DNA from: Albidovulum sp. bin36
Lineage (GTDB): Bacteria; Pseudomonadota; Alphaproteobacteria; Rhodobacterales; Rhodobacteraceae
DNA: 45,684 nucleotides
NCBI GenBank assembly: GCA_002238565.1
Contig: MPMP01000039.1
Location: 1-45,684 of the forward strand
Direction of reading: 5' to 3'
How positions within the stretch are numbered: the stretch's first letter is position 1; the number at the start of each line of letters is the position of its first letter. This document shows, piece by piece, positions 1 to 8,582 of this stretch. Both the position numbers and the translations under genes were made by a program. A model generated the notes under the pieces. It did no database searches. It was not told where the DNA came from and was given only the letters and a program-made list of their open reading frames with translations.

Positions 1-129
1 GCACTCGGCTACAATCCTCTCGTCGCCATCCAGATCGCGCTCGCCGGAGATGCCGCCGCAATGATCGCGCTGCATCAGGCACAGACCGCACCCAAGAAAA
101 GCGTGAAACGCTGCGAAATTAACGAATAA
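1..129 (+). CDS. C-terminal end of an unrecognised protein (cut by window edge)
   Basis: The first frame is open from base 1 to a TAA at 127-129 and encodes about 42 residues containing LGYNPLVAIQIALAGDAAAM, followed by a basic tail (PKKSVKR). The 5' end lies outside the window. The composition (alanine-rich helix, then charged tail) looks like the end of a real protein, but I do not recognise the family. It could also be a chance open frame, since only 43 codons are seen. Confidence 0.4.
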   Translation, partial: ALGYNPLVAIQIALAGDAAAMIALHQAQTAPKKSVKRCEINE

Positions 130-365
130 TCCGCGACAGCGGGGCCTGAGCAGTTACGAGTTGCGGAGAAATTTTCGGGCCTAAAGCCGGCTGCCGGATG
201 CTTCCGTCTATCGAGAATTGCGACTCGAATTATTGCTTTGGCATACGCGTTGGATTGCTTTATCGCCTATTTGAATTGAGCGCGCCTGATTCCGACGCAA
301 ATTCTTCAATGAACTGCAATGAAATATTTGTGCTTTCGGGAAACATTTCAGAAGAAAAACAAGTC

Positions 366-1469
366 ATGATCTATCCGAATCTCCCACATGGCATGAATAA
401 TTCGGAACAATACTTTTCGGAAGCAGAATTGATAGACGACGACTCCGAATTAGAGTCGAGTTTAAAGAAGTCCAATACAATCCACAGTTACGGAGCGGAC
501 TATACTGTCGAAACTTTGGTGAAGAGAATGCATAATGGTTCTTTCATCATTCCAACTTTCCAAAGAAAATTCATTTGGTCCAAAACGCATGCTTCTAGAT
601 TTATCGAGTCTCTCTTAATGCGTCTCCCTGTTCCTGGACTATTTTTATGCAAGAGGTCCGAAGACGGGAGAGTTCTTGTAGTCGACGGACAGCAGCGGCT
701 CCGTACATTGCATGGTTTCTATACAGGGATTTTTCGCGACAGCGAATTTCGCCTTGCGGGCGTTCGCGATCCCTGGAACGGGCTAACCTATGAGGAATTA
801 GACCCGGGCGACCAACTTCAATTGGATGACTCCATCGTGCATTCGATTATTTTCAGTCAAAAATGCGCGGCAGATGCCATCGATAGCATTCAGTTTGTAT
901 TTGAACGGATAAATTCCGGTGGAATACGTTTGTCTCCTCAAGAAATTCGCAACTGCATTGCAGAGGGCGAATTCACCGACTTTACAGCCAAGCTGAACGA
1001 AAACCAAAATTGGCGACACATTTACGGAAAAAAAAGCCTTAGAGCGAAAGATCAGGAACTTATAACTCGCGTCTTGGCGTTTCTGGAAAAGGGCGAAAAT
1101 TACGAAAGCCCAATGGCAACATTCCTGACTGAATTCGCATTCGAAATGAATAGCGCGAAACCGAAGAAATTTAAAATTCTGCGCAAGACATTTGAAAAAA
1201 CTGCGGAGCTTTGCTGGGAGGCGTTGGGACCGGAAGGGTTCCGACCTGTTCGAGCGTTAAATGCCGCAGTGCTCGATGCCGTAATGTCGGAATTGGCGCG
1301 ATGCCTGCTTAGGAAGGCGGAGGTTCCAACTCCCGAAGCCGTAAAACGAGCCTACGAAGATTTGATCAAATCGGAAGAATTTCGCGGGGGTTGGGAAAAG
1401 GCAACCGCCGTCGAGGCGAATGTAAAGAAACGAATAGCCGCCGCCCGAAACGCTTTCGCTGGAATTTGA
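366..1469 (+). CDS. DUF262 domain protein (GmrSD/ParB-like nuclease family), probable defence gene
   Basis: The protein carries the hallmarks of the DUF262 family. A FQRKFIWSKTHASRFIESLL segment is followed by VVDGQQRLRTL, which matches the conserved DGQQR motif of this ParB-like nucleotidase/nuclease fold, and then by ERINSGG. Family members include GmrS of the type IV restriction enzyme GmrSD and many defence-island proteins; the motif is linked to NTP binding or cleavage. The frame is open back to 198, but upstream residues look unlike the family. I placed the start at ATG 366 (MIYPNL), with ATG 309 and 393 as alternatives, and no convincing ribosome site decides. The gene is visibly AT-richer than the metabolic genes around it. 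Three bases separate it from the HEPN gene, so the two are very likely cotranscribed. Confidence 0.75.
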   Translation: MIYPNLPHGMNNSEQYFSEAELIDDDSELESSLKKSNTIHSYGADYTVETLVKRMHNGSFIIPTFQRKFIWSKTHASRFIESLLMRLPVPGLFLCKRSEDGRVLVVDGQQRLRTLHGFYTGIFRDSEFRLAGVRDPWNGLTYEELDPGDQLQLDDSIVHSIIFSQKCAADAIDSIQFVFERINSGGIRLSPQEIRNCIAEGEFTDFTAKLNENQNWRHIYGKKSLRAKDQELITRVLAFLEKGENYESPMATFLTEFAFEMNSAKPKKFKILRKTFEKTAELCWEALGPEGFRPVRALNAAVLDAVMSELARCLLRKAEVPTPEAVKRAYEDLIKSEEFRGGWEKATAVEANVKKRIAAARNAFAGI

Positions 1470-1472
1470 ACC

Positions 1473-1931
1473 GTGCAGGCGATTGAGCAAAGATACTCTG
1501 CCGTTCGCAGGCAGGTCGAATTGGCTTGTTCCGCTAAAGACGAGGAAATCAGTTCCGCCCTTTGCCAGCATTGTTCTGTACTCTTGTGCGGATTCGTTGA
1601 AAGATCGATTGAGACCGTCGTATTGGCAAGATTGAAAAATCGTGCGCACCCAAAGGTTCTCAATTTCGTGAAATCACATTTTAAACGAGGGGCAAATTAC
1701 AATTGCTCAGCAATTTCGGAATTGCCGGCAAGATTCGAAATGGATTGGAAGGATAAATTTGAGCATTTCATGGAACACCATGAACGGGAGGTCGAGGTGT
1801 TGCGATCAGCCGATTCGATTCGAAATTCTGTCGCGCACGGTGCTTCGGCACGCGTTTCCGCTACTGACTTAAAGGAAAGAGCAGAGCACGTAAAAGTAAT
1901 CGTCGATGCCGTTATACATTCGACAAGTTGA
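1473..1931 (+). CDS. HEPN-domain protein (RiboL-PSP-HEPN-like) paired with DUF262
   Basis: A 152-residue, mostly helical protein starting at GTG 1473, three bases after the DUF262 stop. Near residues 111-123 it reads RSADSIRNSVAHG, which contains R117-x4-H122, the catalytic motif of HEPN ribonucleases. An upstream VERSIETVV helix with an acidic residue is also typical of the fold. HEPN proteins paired with DUF262 partners recur in bacterial accessory regions and are predicted to act as a toxin or abortive-infection effector with its regulator. The motif supports RNase potential; the target and the trigger cannot be read from sequence. The skewed composition matches its partner and suggests joint acquisition. 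Confidence 0.65.
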   Translation: MQAIEQRYSAVRRQVELACSAKDEEISSALCQHCSVLLCGFVERSIETVVLARLKNRAHPKVLNFVKSHFKRGANYNCSAISELPARFEMDWKDKFEHFMEHHEREVEVLRSADSIRNSVAHGASARVSATDLKERAEHVKVIVDAVIHSTS

Positions 1932-2501
1932 GTGCTTGGACCTGGAACAGCGGCTGCTTGACATTCGCGCCGGAAAATCCGGGCCATTGCCTCTGCGGAA
2001 GGTATTAGGGAATATAGAATTGAGCGTCGAGTTGGACACCGCTCCAAGGTAAAAACTTGGCAATCTTCACTCGCAATCGGCGCGCCGCGTACTTGTATTC
2101 CTGAACGGCCGCGAATCGGCTGAACGAATCCGCGTAGCATCGGCGAAGCCCTCATAGGATCCGGCTTCCGAGGCTATTGGCAGCAACGCGTAGGCGATAA
2201 TTGCATCGAGACTACCATTGAGGATCCGATTCCGACGATCCATATCGCGCATGGGACATCGACCGGAAATCTACCGGCGACGAGCGCATATCGGCGCGCC
2301 CTTTGCCAAGGATTCAAAGGAGCGCGAACGTGGGCCGGGAAGGTCGGCTGAAATTCTTTGTCGCCGGAAATCATCGTTTCGCCGGCCGAGGGAGGCGTTG
2401 GAATGTCGACTGCGGCCGTTGTTCTTGGCGCTATTCGCCATGGCATCGGGCGGAACCGCCCGTTGCGCGTCGCTTTGCCGAAACGCGGCGCGATTTTGAC
2501 G
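1932..2501. other. Gene-poor interval between accessory pair and TRAP operon
   Basis: About 570 bases with no reading frame I can tie to a family on either strand. Short open frames exist on both strands, but their translations are arginine-rich and shadow-like. It probably includes the terminator region of the convergent HEPN and dctM genes, but I see no convincing hairpin with a T-run. Confidence 0.4.
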
Positions 2502-3806
2502 CTATAGCTTGCCCGGGAGCCAGAGGGCTATCCCCGGAAAAGCGGAAATCAGAGCGGTTCCGACGCAAAGCAGCAGAAAAAACGGAAACGCCGCCCTGAC
2601 CGTGCGGCCGATGCCGACCGAGGTCAGGCCCTGAAGGATGTAGAGATTCAAGCCAACCGGCGGCGTAAGGGCGCTCAATTCAATCATGATAACTAGGAAG
2701 ACTCCGAACCAGAGAGGATCATAGCCCGCCTGGACGATTAGAGGCACGGCGATCGGGACGGTCATCACCGTCATCGATGTTCCGTCTAGAAACATCCCAA
2801 GCACGATATAGAGCAAAGCCAGAATGAGCAGAATTCCGTACGGCGGCAGCTCGAGGCTTGCGATTCCCTCGGTAATTCGCAGCGGCAGATGAAGATACGC
2901 GATCGCCGCCGAAAGAAACGCCGAGGCCGCGATCAGCATGCAGATCATCGCCGAAACGCGAATGGTCGCCATTAGCGATGCAGCTATCATTTCGAACGAG
3001 AATTGCCGGGTAGCGATCGTGATCACGATCGCGCAGGCGACGCCTACGGCCGCCGCTTCGGAGGGCGTGGCTAGGCCGGAATAAATCGAGCCAAGCACGA
3101 TGAACATCAGTACGACGATCGGAACGAGTTCCAGAAGCCCTTTCAGGATGTCCATGAACGAAACGTCTTCGCCTTGCGGCGGGGCCGTGTCCGGGCGCAG
3201 CAGCGCGACGATTACGATGTATCCCGAGTATAGCGCGGCCATCATGATGCCCGGCAGCAGCCCGGCGGCGAACAGCTTTGCGATGGATACCTCCGCGAGA
3301 ACCCCGTAGATAATCATTGCGATGGACGGCGGAATTAGGAGCCCGAAGCTTCCGGCTCCGGCAAGCGAACCCGAAGCCAGGTTCAAGTCGTATCCTCGAC
3401 GGAGAAGCTCCGGGATCGTGATCTTGCCGACCGTCGCGGTCGTCGCGGTGCTGGAGCCGCTTATCGCCGCGAATACCGTGCAGCCGAACACGTTCGTATG
3501 AAGCAGCCCGCCCGGCACGCGCGAAACCAGCGGCGAAAGGCCGCGGAACAGCCGCTGAGAAATGTCGGTGCGAAAAATAATGTCGCCCATCCAGATGAAA
3601 ATCGGAATCGCCGCGAGTTCCCAGGATACGGCGCTGGAGGAAATCACCTTGGTTGCGATCGTGCCGATCCTGGGGAGGCTGAAGTCCAGAACGAAATAGA
3701 TCGAACCCGCTCCGACCAGTATGAGCCCGGCGAATATCCACATTCCCGAGCCCAGAAACAGTACGACCAGGGCAAGCAGGACGGCGAACGACTCGATTGT
3801 GGACAT
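2502..3806 (-). CDS. dctM: TRAP transporter large permease subunit (DctM family)
   Basis: A 434-residue very hydrophobic protein with about a dozen membrane segments, full length for DctM, the ion-coupled translocating subunit of tripartite ATP-independent periplasmic transporters. Family features include SGSSTATTATVGKITIPELL, LLIPPSIAMIIYGVLAEVSI and TPPVGLNLYILQGLT. It is the last gene of a dctP-dctQ-dctM operon, 19 bases after dctQ. TRAP systems import carboxylates and related small anions using a sodium gradient. The neighbouring divergent SDR-HyuAB genes suggest a ring amide, lactam or a derived acid as substrate, which is inference from position only. Confidence 0.92.
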   Translation of the reverse strand: MSTIESFAVLLALVVLFLGSGMWIFAGLILVGAGSIYFVLDFSLPRIGTIATKVISSSAVSWELAAIPIFIWMGDIIFRTDISQRLFRGLSPLVSRVPGGLLHTNVFGCTVFAAISGSSTATTATVGKITIPELLRRGYDLNLASGSLAGAGSFGLLIPPSIAMIIYGVLAEVSIAKLFAAGLLPGIMMAALYSGYIVIVALLRPDTAPPQGEDVSFMDILKGLLELVPIVVLMFIVLGSIYSGLATPSEAAAVGVACAIVITIATRQFSFEMIAASLMATIRVSAMICMLIAASAFLSAAIAYLHLPLRITEGIASLELPPYGILLILALLYIVLGMFLDGTSMTVMTVPIAVPLIVQAGYDPLWFGVFLVIMIELSALTPPVGLNLYILQGLTSVGIGRTVRAAFPFFLLLCVGTALISAFPGIALWLPGKL

Positions 3807-3825
3807 TGGGATTCGAAAGCCGGAT

Positions 3826-4338
3826 CTAAAGCGTCAGGGACGCTTCTTCCTCTCGGCCGGGCGTGGCTAGGCGGCATAGGCGCACCAGCAGCTGCAGAGC
3901 GAGAAGAGCGAGGCCGGCGAAGAATATCGACTCCGGGATCCAGAGAGGGATCGGGAAGTAGTGCTGACTGACCGATTCCCGGCGCCAGAGCTTTACGATG
4001 CTGCGCCATTCGTAGAACATTAGAAACAAAACGAGCGCTTCGGCGCATACGATCGAAAAGGCGTCTGCGCACCATCTGGCTTTTGGACTTAGCCGCTGCG
4101 TAACGACGCTGACGCGGATCATGGTGCCCTTCTCAAGAGCCCAGCCAAGCGCGAGGAAAGTGATTGCGGCGACTCCGTAGCCGACGAGGGCGTCGGCCAT
4201 GAATGTCGAGTGCGAATAAAAACGAAGCGCGATCTCGACGAGGATCAAGGCGACCATGAGAATCAAAAGGATCGCCGCGGCGCCGGCCGCGACCTGGTTC
4301 AATGCGGTGGACAGCGCGGCGAGCCGCCGGATAAGCAA
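3826..4338 (-). CDS. dctQ: TRAP transporter small permease subunit (DctQ family)
   Basis: A 170-residue protein with four predicted membrane helices, as expected for DctQ: one near residues 14-36, one around 50-70 (DALVGYGVAAITFLALGWAL), one around 95-112 (AFSIVCAEALVLFLMF), and one near 137-157. The short charged loop GTMIRVSVV after helix two resembles the family's EHIRVD-type loop. The start appears to be TTG 4338, because no ATG lies ahead of the first helix. The gene sits between dctP and dctM, and DctQ forms the membrane complex with DctM. Confidence 0.85.
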   Translation of the reverse strand: MLIRRLAALSTALNQVAAGAAAILLILMVALILVEIALRFYSHSTFMADALVGYGVAAITFLALGWALEKGTMIRVSVVTQRLSPKARWCADAFSIVCAEALVLFLMFYEWRSIVKLWRRESVSQHYFPIPLWIPESIFFAGLALLALQLLVRLCRLATPGREEEASLTL

Positions 4339-4415
4339 GGGTTCTCGCCGCGCGTCCTTCTGATCCCGCGAATTAATGCCGTTCTCCAGCCCGTTCGGGG
4401 ATCGGCGCCGGTTCC

Positions 4416-5420
4416 CTAATTGGCGCGCGAAGCTTCGAACTCTTCGAGAATCCTCGTCGCGCGTTCGCCGGTCTCTTCAATCCAAGCCGCCTTGACCAGG
4501 TTGCCGGCATCGCCCAGGAGGTCGAATACAGACTGCGGAACGTCGTCGTCGAGCGTTACATTCATGCCGTTCTCGCGCATGGCGGTATAGGAAATCTCGA
4601 CCGCATCCTTCATAAGCTGCCAATTGAAGGCGTCGCAGGTATCGATCGTATCCATGAGCGCCGCTTGCGCCTCTTCGGGGAGGCTGTCGAACTCGTCCTT
4701 GTTTACATGCGCCGCGAACAGGGCCATGGCGTAGTTTAGCTCGGTGAAATCGCTAACATAGTCCCAGATCGCGAGCTGCTTGCCGCCGTCGGCAGACGTT
4801 AGGACGGCATCTATTCCGCCTGTCGACAGCTGCGGCACGAGATCGGACCAGGCGATCTGCAGCGGCGACGCTCCGGCGGCAATCAGCGTTTCCGTTCCGT
4901 TGACATCATAGGTTCGAATGCGAAGCCCCTGCACCGCCTCCGGCGAGGTAATGGGCATCTTGGCATGAATTCCGCTGGGCGGGTTCGGCATGGCCCAGAG
5001 CATGATCATGTTGTTGTCTTCGAATATCTTCGCGTATTCCGGTCGCGCGATCTGCCAAAGATCGTAAACCTGCTCCGCGGTATTGGCGATGAACGGCAGC
5101 GAGCTAAGATTGAACAGCGGATCAATGCCGCCGAGCTGCGTCAGCAGCGTTACGGCGGACTGCACGGCGCCGTCCTGCACGGCGTCGAAATGGTCCGCCG
5201 ACTTGTATCCCAGCACTCCGCCGCCCTGATAGGTGATATCAAGGGTGCCGCCGGAAGCCCTGCCGATTTCCTCCAGGCAGAATTTCGATGCCTGGCCCGT
5301 CAGGGCGTTTTCGCCGTACTCGTCCGCCATGTCCCACTTGACCGCCTCCGAAGCTGCCGGGACAGCTAAAGCGATCGCGCTCAATGCGACGGCGGTTTTC
5401 AATGTCCACAAGTATTTCAT
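4416..5420 (-). CDS. dctP: TRAP transporter substrate-binding protein (DctP family)
   Basis: A 334-residue periplasmic protein. I start it at ATG 5420 because a strong GGAGG-type site sits just upstream and the next residues (MKYLWTLKTAVALSAIALAV) form a Sec signal peptide with a cleavage site near ASEA. DctP features follow: WDMADEYGENALTGQASKFC, a GGVLGYKSADHFDAVQDGAV region, and LRIRTYDVNGTE, the site of the family's conserved carboxylate-binding arginine. It delivers substrate to DctQM. The intergenic region with the divergent SDR gene holds a dyad that could control both directions. Confidence 0.9.
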   Translation of the reverse strand: MKYLWTLKTAVALSAIALAVPAASEAVKWDMADEYGENALTGQASKFCLEEIGRASGGTLDITYQGGGVLGYKSADHFDAVQDGAVQSAVTLLTQLGGIDPLFNLSSLPFIANTAEQVYDLWQIARPEYAKIFEDNNMIMLWAMPNPPSGIHAKMPITSPEAVQGLRIRTYDVNGTETLIAAGASPLQIAWSDLVPQLSTGGIDAVLTSADGGKQLAIWDYVSDFTELNYAMALFAAHVNKDEFDSLPEEAQAALMDTIDTCDAFNWQLMKDAVEISYTAMRENGMNVTLDDDVPQSVFDLLGDAGNLVKAAWIEETGERATRILEEFEASRAN

Positions 5421-5552
5421 TTTTCTCCTCCCAAGAGTATTTACCTGATTTCGCGCAGGTCGTCGCGCGGCGTCATTCCGCGCCGCGAGTCGGCGCAAGC
5501 GCCTCGACGCGCCGTTCGCAAATCGCCGCCGCCTATCCTATCTTAAGATCGG

Positions 5553-5583
5553 ACGGCAATTGTCAACCGTTTATTGTTGCCGT
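5553..5583. promoter_or_regulatory. Imperfect 31-bp dyad, candidate operator between dctPQM and SDR-hyuAB
   Basis: ACGGCAA at 5553-5559 is mirrored by TTGCCGT at 5577-5583. The inner AAC (5565-5567) pairs with GTT (5569-5571) around a centre at 5568, so 11 of 15 base pairs of the dyad match. It sits in the divergent promoter region, about 130 bases upstream of dctP and 75 upstream of the SDR start. That suits one regulator controlling uptake and catabolism together. No regulator gene for this module is visible in the window, so the protein that would bind is unknown. Confidence 0.45.
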
Positions 5584-5657
5584 AATTGTTTCAAGGAACG
5601 ATCGGGCGGTCTTGCCGAATGGCTTGGCGGCGCCCCGGGAATTGGGAATTCAGGTCC

Positions 5658-6368
5658 ATGGCCGACACAACCGGAAGGGTCGCTCTCGTATCGGGAGCCA
5701 ACAGAGGAATCGGCTTCGCGGTAGCCAGAGAGCTATTGAACAACGGCTACCTGGTGAGCCTGGGCGCAAGGCGGCCGGAATCGCTTGCGCGGGCGCACGG
5801 GCCGGAAAGCGAATCCCTTCACTTCGCGGAATTCGATGCTTTTCGACCGGAGAGCGCCAATGAATGGGTTGAACAAGCCGCGGCCAGATTCGGCGCGATC
5901 GATGCGCTGGTCAACAACGCGGGGCTTGCCGAGCAATTTACTCTTCTCGACGAAAACGAAGACGTGCTCGACCGGCTTTGGGAGGTCAATGTCAAGGCGC
6001 CGATGCGTCTGACGCGCCTGTGCCTGCCGCATCTCGAGAAATCCGGCAGCGGGCGAATCGTAAATCTGGCTTCGCTGTCCGGCAAGCGGGTGCGCAACGC
6101 GTTCGTGGGCTACAACATGACTAAATTCGCAATGATGGGACTCACGCACACGACACGGCACGTCAGCTGGCACAAGGGCGTTCGCGCGACGGCGATCTGC
6201 CCCGGCTTCGTTCGGACCGATATGAGCGCCTATACCGACAAGATAAGGCCGGAGGACATGATTCAGCCGGAAACGATCGCGCATCTCGTTCGCACGGCGA
6301 TCGAGCTGCCCAACAACGCCGCCGTAGCCGAAATGCTTGTCAATTGCAGGCTAGAGGACACGTTCTAG
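5658..6368 (+). CDS. Short-chain dehydrogenase/reductase (SDR)
   Basis: A classical SDR of about 236 residues. It has GANRGIG for NAD(P) binding, NNAG at the end of strand four, a serine in VNLASLSG, YNMTK as the catalytic YxxxK, and CPGFVRTDM after it. The frame is open further upstream, but homology begins only with the residues after ATG 5658 (MADTTGRVALVSG), so I chose that start. It lies 165 bases before hyuA and diverges from the TRAP operon, so it probably oxidises or reduces an alcohol or keto intermediate in that catabolic module. The substrate cannot be inferred from sequence. Confidence 0.88.
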   Translation: MADTTGRVALVSGANRGIGFAVARELLNNGYLVSLGARRPESLARAHGPESESLHFAEFDAFRPESANEWVEQAAARFGAIDALVNNAGLAEQFTLLDENEDVLDRLWEVNVKAPMRLTRLCLPHLEKSGSGRIVNLASLSGKRVRNAFVGYNMTKFAMMGLTHTTRHVSWHKGVRATAICPGFVRTDMSAYTDKIRPEDMIQPETIAHLVRTAIELPNNAAVAEMLVNCRLEDTF

Positions 6369-6533
6369 TCGAATGCGACTCTCTCCGACCGCGAATAGCC
6401 GGCCTGCAGTCGCCGAGCGCCAATAAGGATGGCCTCTCATGCAAAAGGCAGTCGGATCGGCAGCGCGCCGGTTGCGGAACCGTTCTGCCGGCGGACGGCT
6501 TCGACCGCTCCCAATTCCAGGCGCCGATGATCC

Positions 6534-8582
6534 ATGGCGTGGCGCGTCGGCGTGGATTCCGGAGGAACCTTTACCGATGTCTGCCTATATCATGAGGAAT
6601 CGGGCCGATTCGAGCAGTGGAAGGTTCCGTCGACTCCCGAAGACCCTTCGCTTGGCATAGCGACAAGCGTCGCCGAGGGCCTCGCCAAGGTCGGCGCTGC
6701 CGCCGACGAAATTTCGTATTTCGGCCACGGCACCACGGTCGCGACCAACTCGCTCATCGAACTGCGCGGAGCGAAGACCGGCCTGATTACAACCGGAGGG
6801 TTCCGAGACCTGCTGGAAATCGGACGGCAGATGCGGCCCTCCCTCTACGACATGATGGCCGAGAAGCCGCCCGTGCTCGTGCCGCGAAGGCTGCGCAGGG
6901 AAGTTCCTGAAAGGATCAGGTTCGACGGCGCCGTTGAAACGCCACTGGACTTGAAGCGCCTGCGAGATGAGGCCGCGCGCCTTGCGGACGACGGCATCGA
7001 AGCCGTCGCGATCTGCTTCCTCTACGGCTATCTGGACCCGCGACACGAAAAGGCGGCGAAGGAAGTGGTGCAGGAGGAATTCGCCGGGTTCGTGTCGACC
7101 TCTCACGAAATCGCGCCTGAGTTCCGCGAGTTCGAGCGCTTGTCGGCAACTGTCGTCAATGCGTTCCTCGGCCCGGTCATGAAACGCTATATCGAAAGGC
7201 TCTCGGAAAGACTGCGCGCTGCCGGCATGAGCGCGGCGCCGCACATGACCCAATCGAACGGCGGCGTAATCGGTTTCGAAACTGCGGCCAGGCTGCCCGT
7301 TCGCACGCTTCTGTCGGGACCGTCGACAGGCGTCGTCGCCGCGCAGGAAATCGCCCGCAAGGCGGGATTCGAGAATGTCATGACTTTCGACATGGGCGGA
7401 ACGTCGTCCGATGTCGCTCTTCTGGAGAACCTGGAGTGCAAGCGTTCGAAGGATTCGGTTGTCCACGGCTATCCGATAAAGACGCCGATGCTCGACATCC
7501 ATACGGTTGGCGCCGGCGGAGGATCGATCGCCGCGATGGATAGCGGCGGGCTGCTCAAGGTCGGGCCGCGAAGCGCGGGGGCGGTTCCGGGACCGGCCTG
7601 CTACGGCATGGGAGGAATCGAAGCAACGGTTACCGACGCAAATGTCGTTCTTCAGACGCTAAATCCGTCCCAGCTGCTCAGCGGGAGGATGAAGCTAAGG
7701 CGGGACCTGGCGCATGACGCCGTGGACCGCCTGTCGCGAGAGCTGGGGCTGGGACTTTGCGAAACCGCGCAGGGAATAATTTCCGTGGCCACGGCAAACA
7801 TGGCCAAGGCGCTGCGCGTCGTATCCGTCGAGCGCGGGTTCGACCCGCGCGAGCATGCATTGGTCGCATTCGGCGGCGGCGGGCCCCTTCACGCCGCGCG
7901 GCTCGCGAAGGAGCTCGAGATAGAAAAAATCGTCGTGCCGCCTACTCCCGGCTCCTTGTGCGCGCTTGGACTATTGCTTACCGACCTCAAGGCCGACTTC
8001 ACGGCGAGCCGCATCGTTCCGCTGGACTACGATGCTGCGCCAGTCATTGAAGACATGCTCCAACACCTAATAAGACAAGCCGGAAACTGGTTCGAAAACG
8101 AATCGATTCCTCTCGAAGGGCGATCCCTGCTTCGAGCGTCCGACCTTCGATACGCCGGTCAAAACTACGAGCTCCAAGTCCCGTTTCCTCCCGGGCCGCC
8201 GAACGCGCGCTCGATCGACGGTCTCAAGCGGAAATTCGAGGAGGCCCATCGCCGGCAATTTGGATTCGCTTCGCCGGACGACGCGGTCGAACTGGTAGCC
8301 CTGAGGCTGGAGGCGGTTGGAACCGTTTCCAAGGCGGCTCTCCGGCGCTCGGAAACCGCCGCTTGCGGAATCGACCCCGCGCCCATCGGCGAAAGGGACG
8401 TTTGGATGCCCGAATTTTCCGAGCGCGTGCCGTGTCCGGTTTTCGACCGCGGCGACCTCGAATACGGGCATCTGCTCAAAGGCCCGGCGATTGTAGAGCA
8501 GATGGATACGACGACATTGATCCTTCCGGACATGCGCGCGGCGGTCGACAGGTTCGAGAACCTGATCATGGATTTCGGCTAA
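6534..8582 (+). CDS. hyuA: Hydantoinase/oxoprolinase subunit A (HyuA, ATP-binding)
   Basis: A 682-residue protein with the full HyuA architecture. The N-terminal actin-like ATPase fold shows VGVDSGGTFTDVCLY and FGHGTTVATNSLIELRGA. FDMGGTSSDVALL and HTVGAGGGSIAAMDSGG follow in the hydantoinase_A core, and a C-terminal domain completes the chain. This family hydrolyses cyclic amides (N-methylhydantoin, 5-oxoproline, caprolactam) or carboxylates ketones (acetone carboxylase beta) using ATP. Its stop overlaps the hyuB start (TAATG), so the subunits are translationally coupled. The exact substrate is not determinable here. The missing third acetone carboxylase subunit argues against that enzyme. 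Confidence 0.9.
   Translation: MAWRVGVDSGGTFTDVCLYHEESGRFEQWKVPSTPEDPSLGIATSVAEGLAKVGAAADEISYFGHGTTVATNSLIELRGAKTGLITTGGFRDLLEIGRQMRPSLYDMMAEKPPVLVPRRLRREVPERIRFDGAVETPLDLKRLRDEAARLADDGIEAVAICFLYGYLDPRHEKAAKEVVQEEFAGFVSTSHEIAPEFREFERLSATVVNAFLGPVMKRYIERLSERLRAAGMSAAPHMTQSNGGVIGFETAARLPVRTLLSGPSTGVVAAQEIARKAGFENVMTFDMGGTSSDVALLENLECKRSKDSVVHGYPIKTPMLDIHTVGAGGGSIAAMDSGGLLKVGPRSAGAVPGPACYGMGGIEATVTDANVVLQTLNPSQLLSGRMKLRRDLAHDAVDRLSRELGLGLCETAQGIISVATANMAKALRVVSVERGFDPREHALVAFGGGGPLHAARLAKELEIEKIVVPPTPGSLCALGLLLTDLKADFTASRIVPLDYDAAPVIEDMLQHLIRQAGNWFENESIPLEGRSLLRASDLRYAGQNYELQVPFPPGPPNARSIDGLKRKFEEAHRRQFGFASPDDAVELVALRLEAVGTVSKAALRRSETAACGIDPAPIGERDVWMPEFSERVPCPVFDRGDLEYGHLLKGPAIVEQMDTTTLILPDMRAAVDRFENLIMDFG

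Noticed and set aside
2218..2599. Overlapping plus-strand open frames next to dctM
   Set aside because: Arginine-rich shadows in GC-rich DNA; one runs into the antisense of dctM.
3498..3971. 157-codon frame antisense to dctM/dctQ and many similar long antisense frames (for example 23792-25009 in thrS)
   Set aside because: High third-position GC makes antisense frames long; translations lack family signatures, whereas the sense genes are clear.
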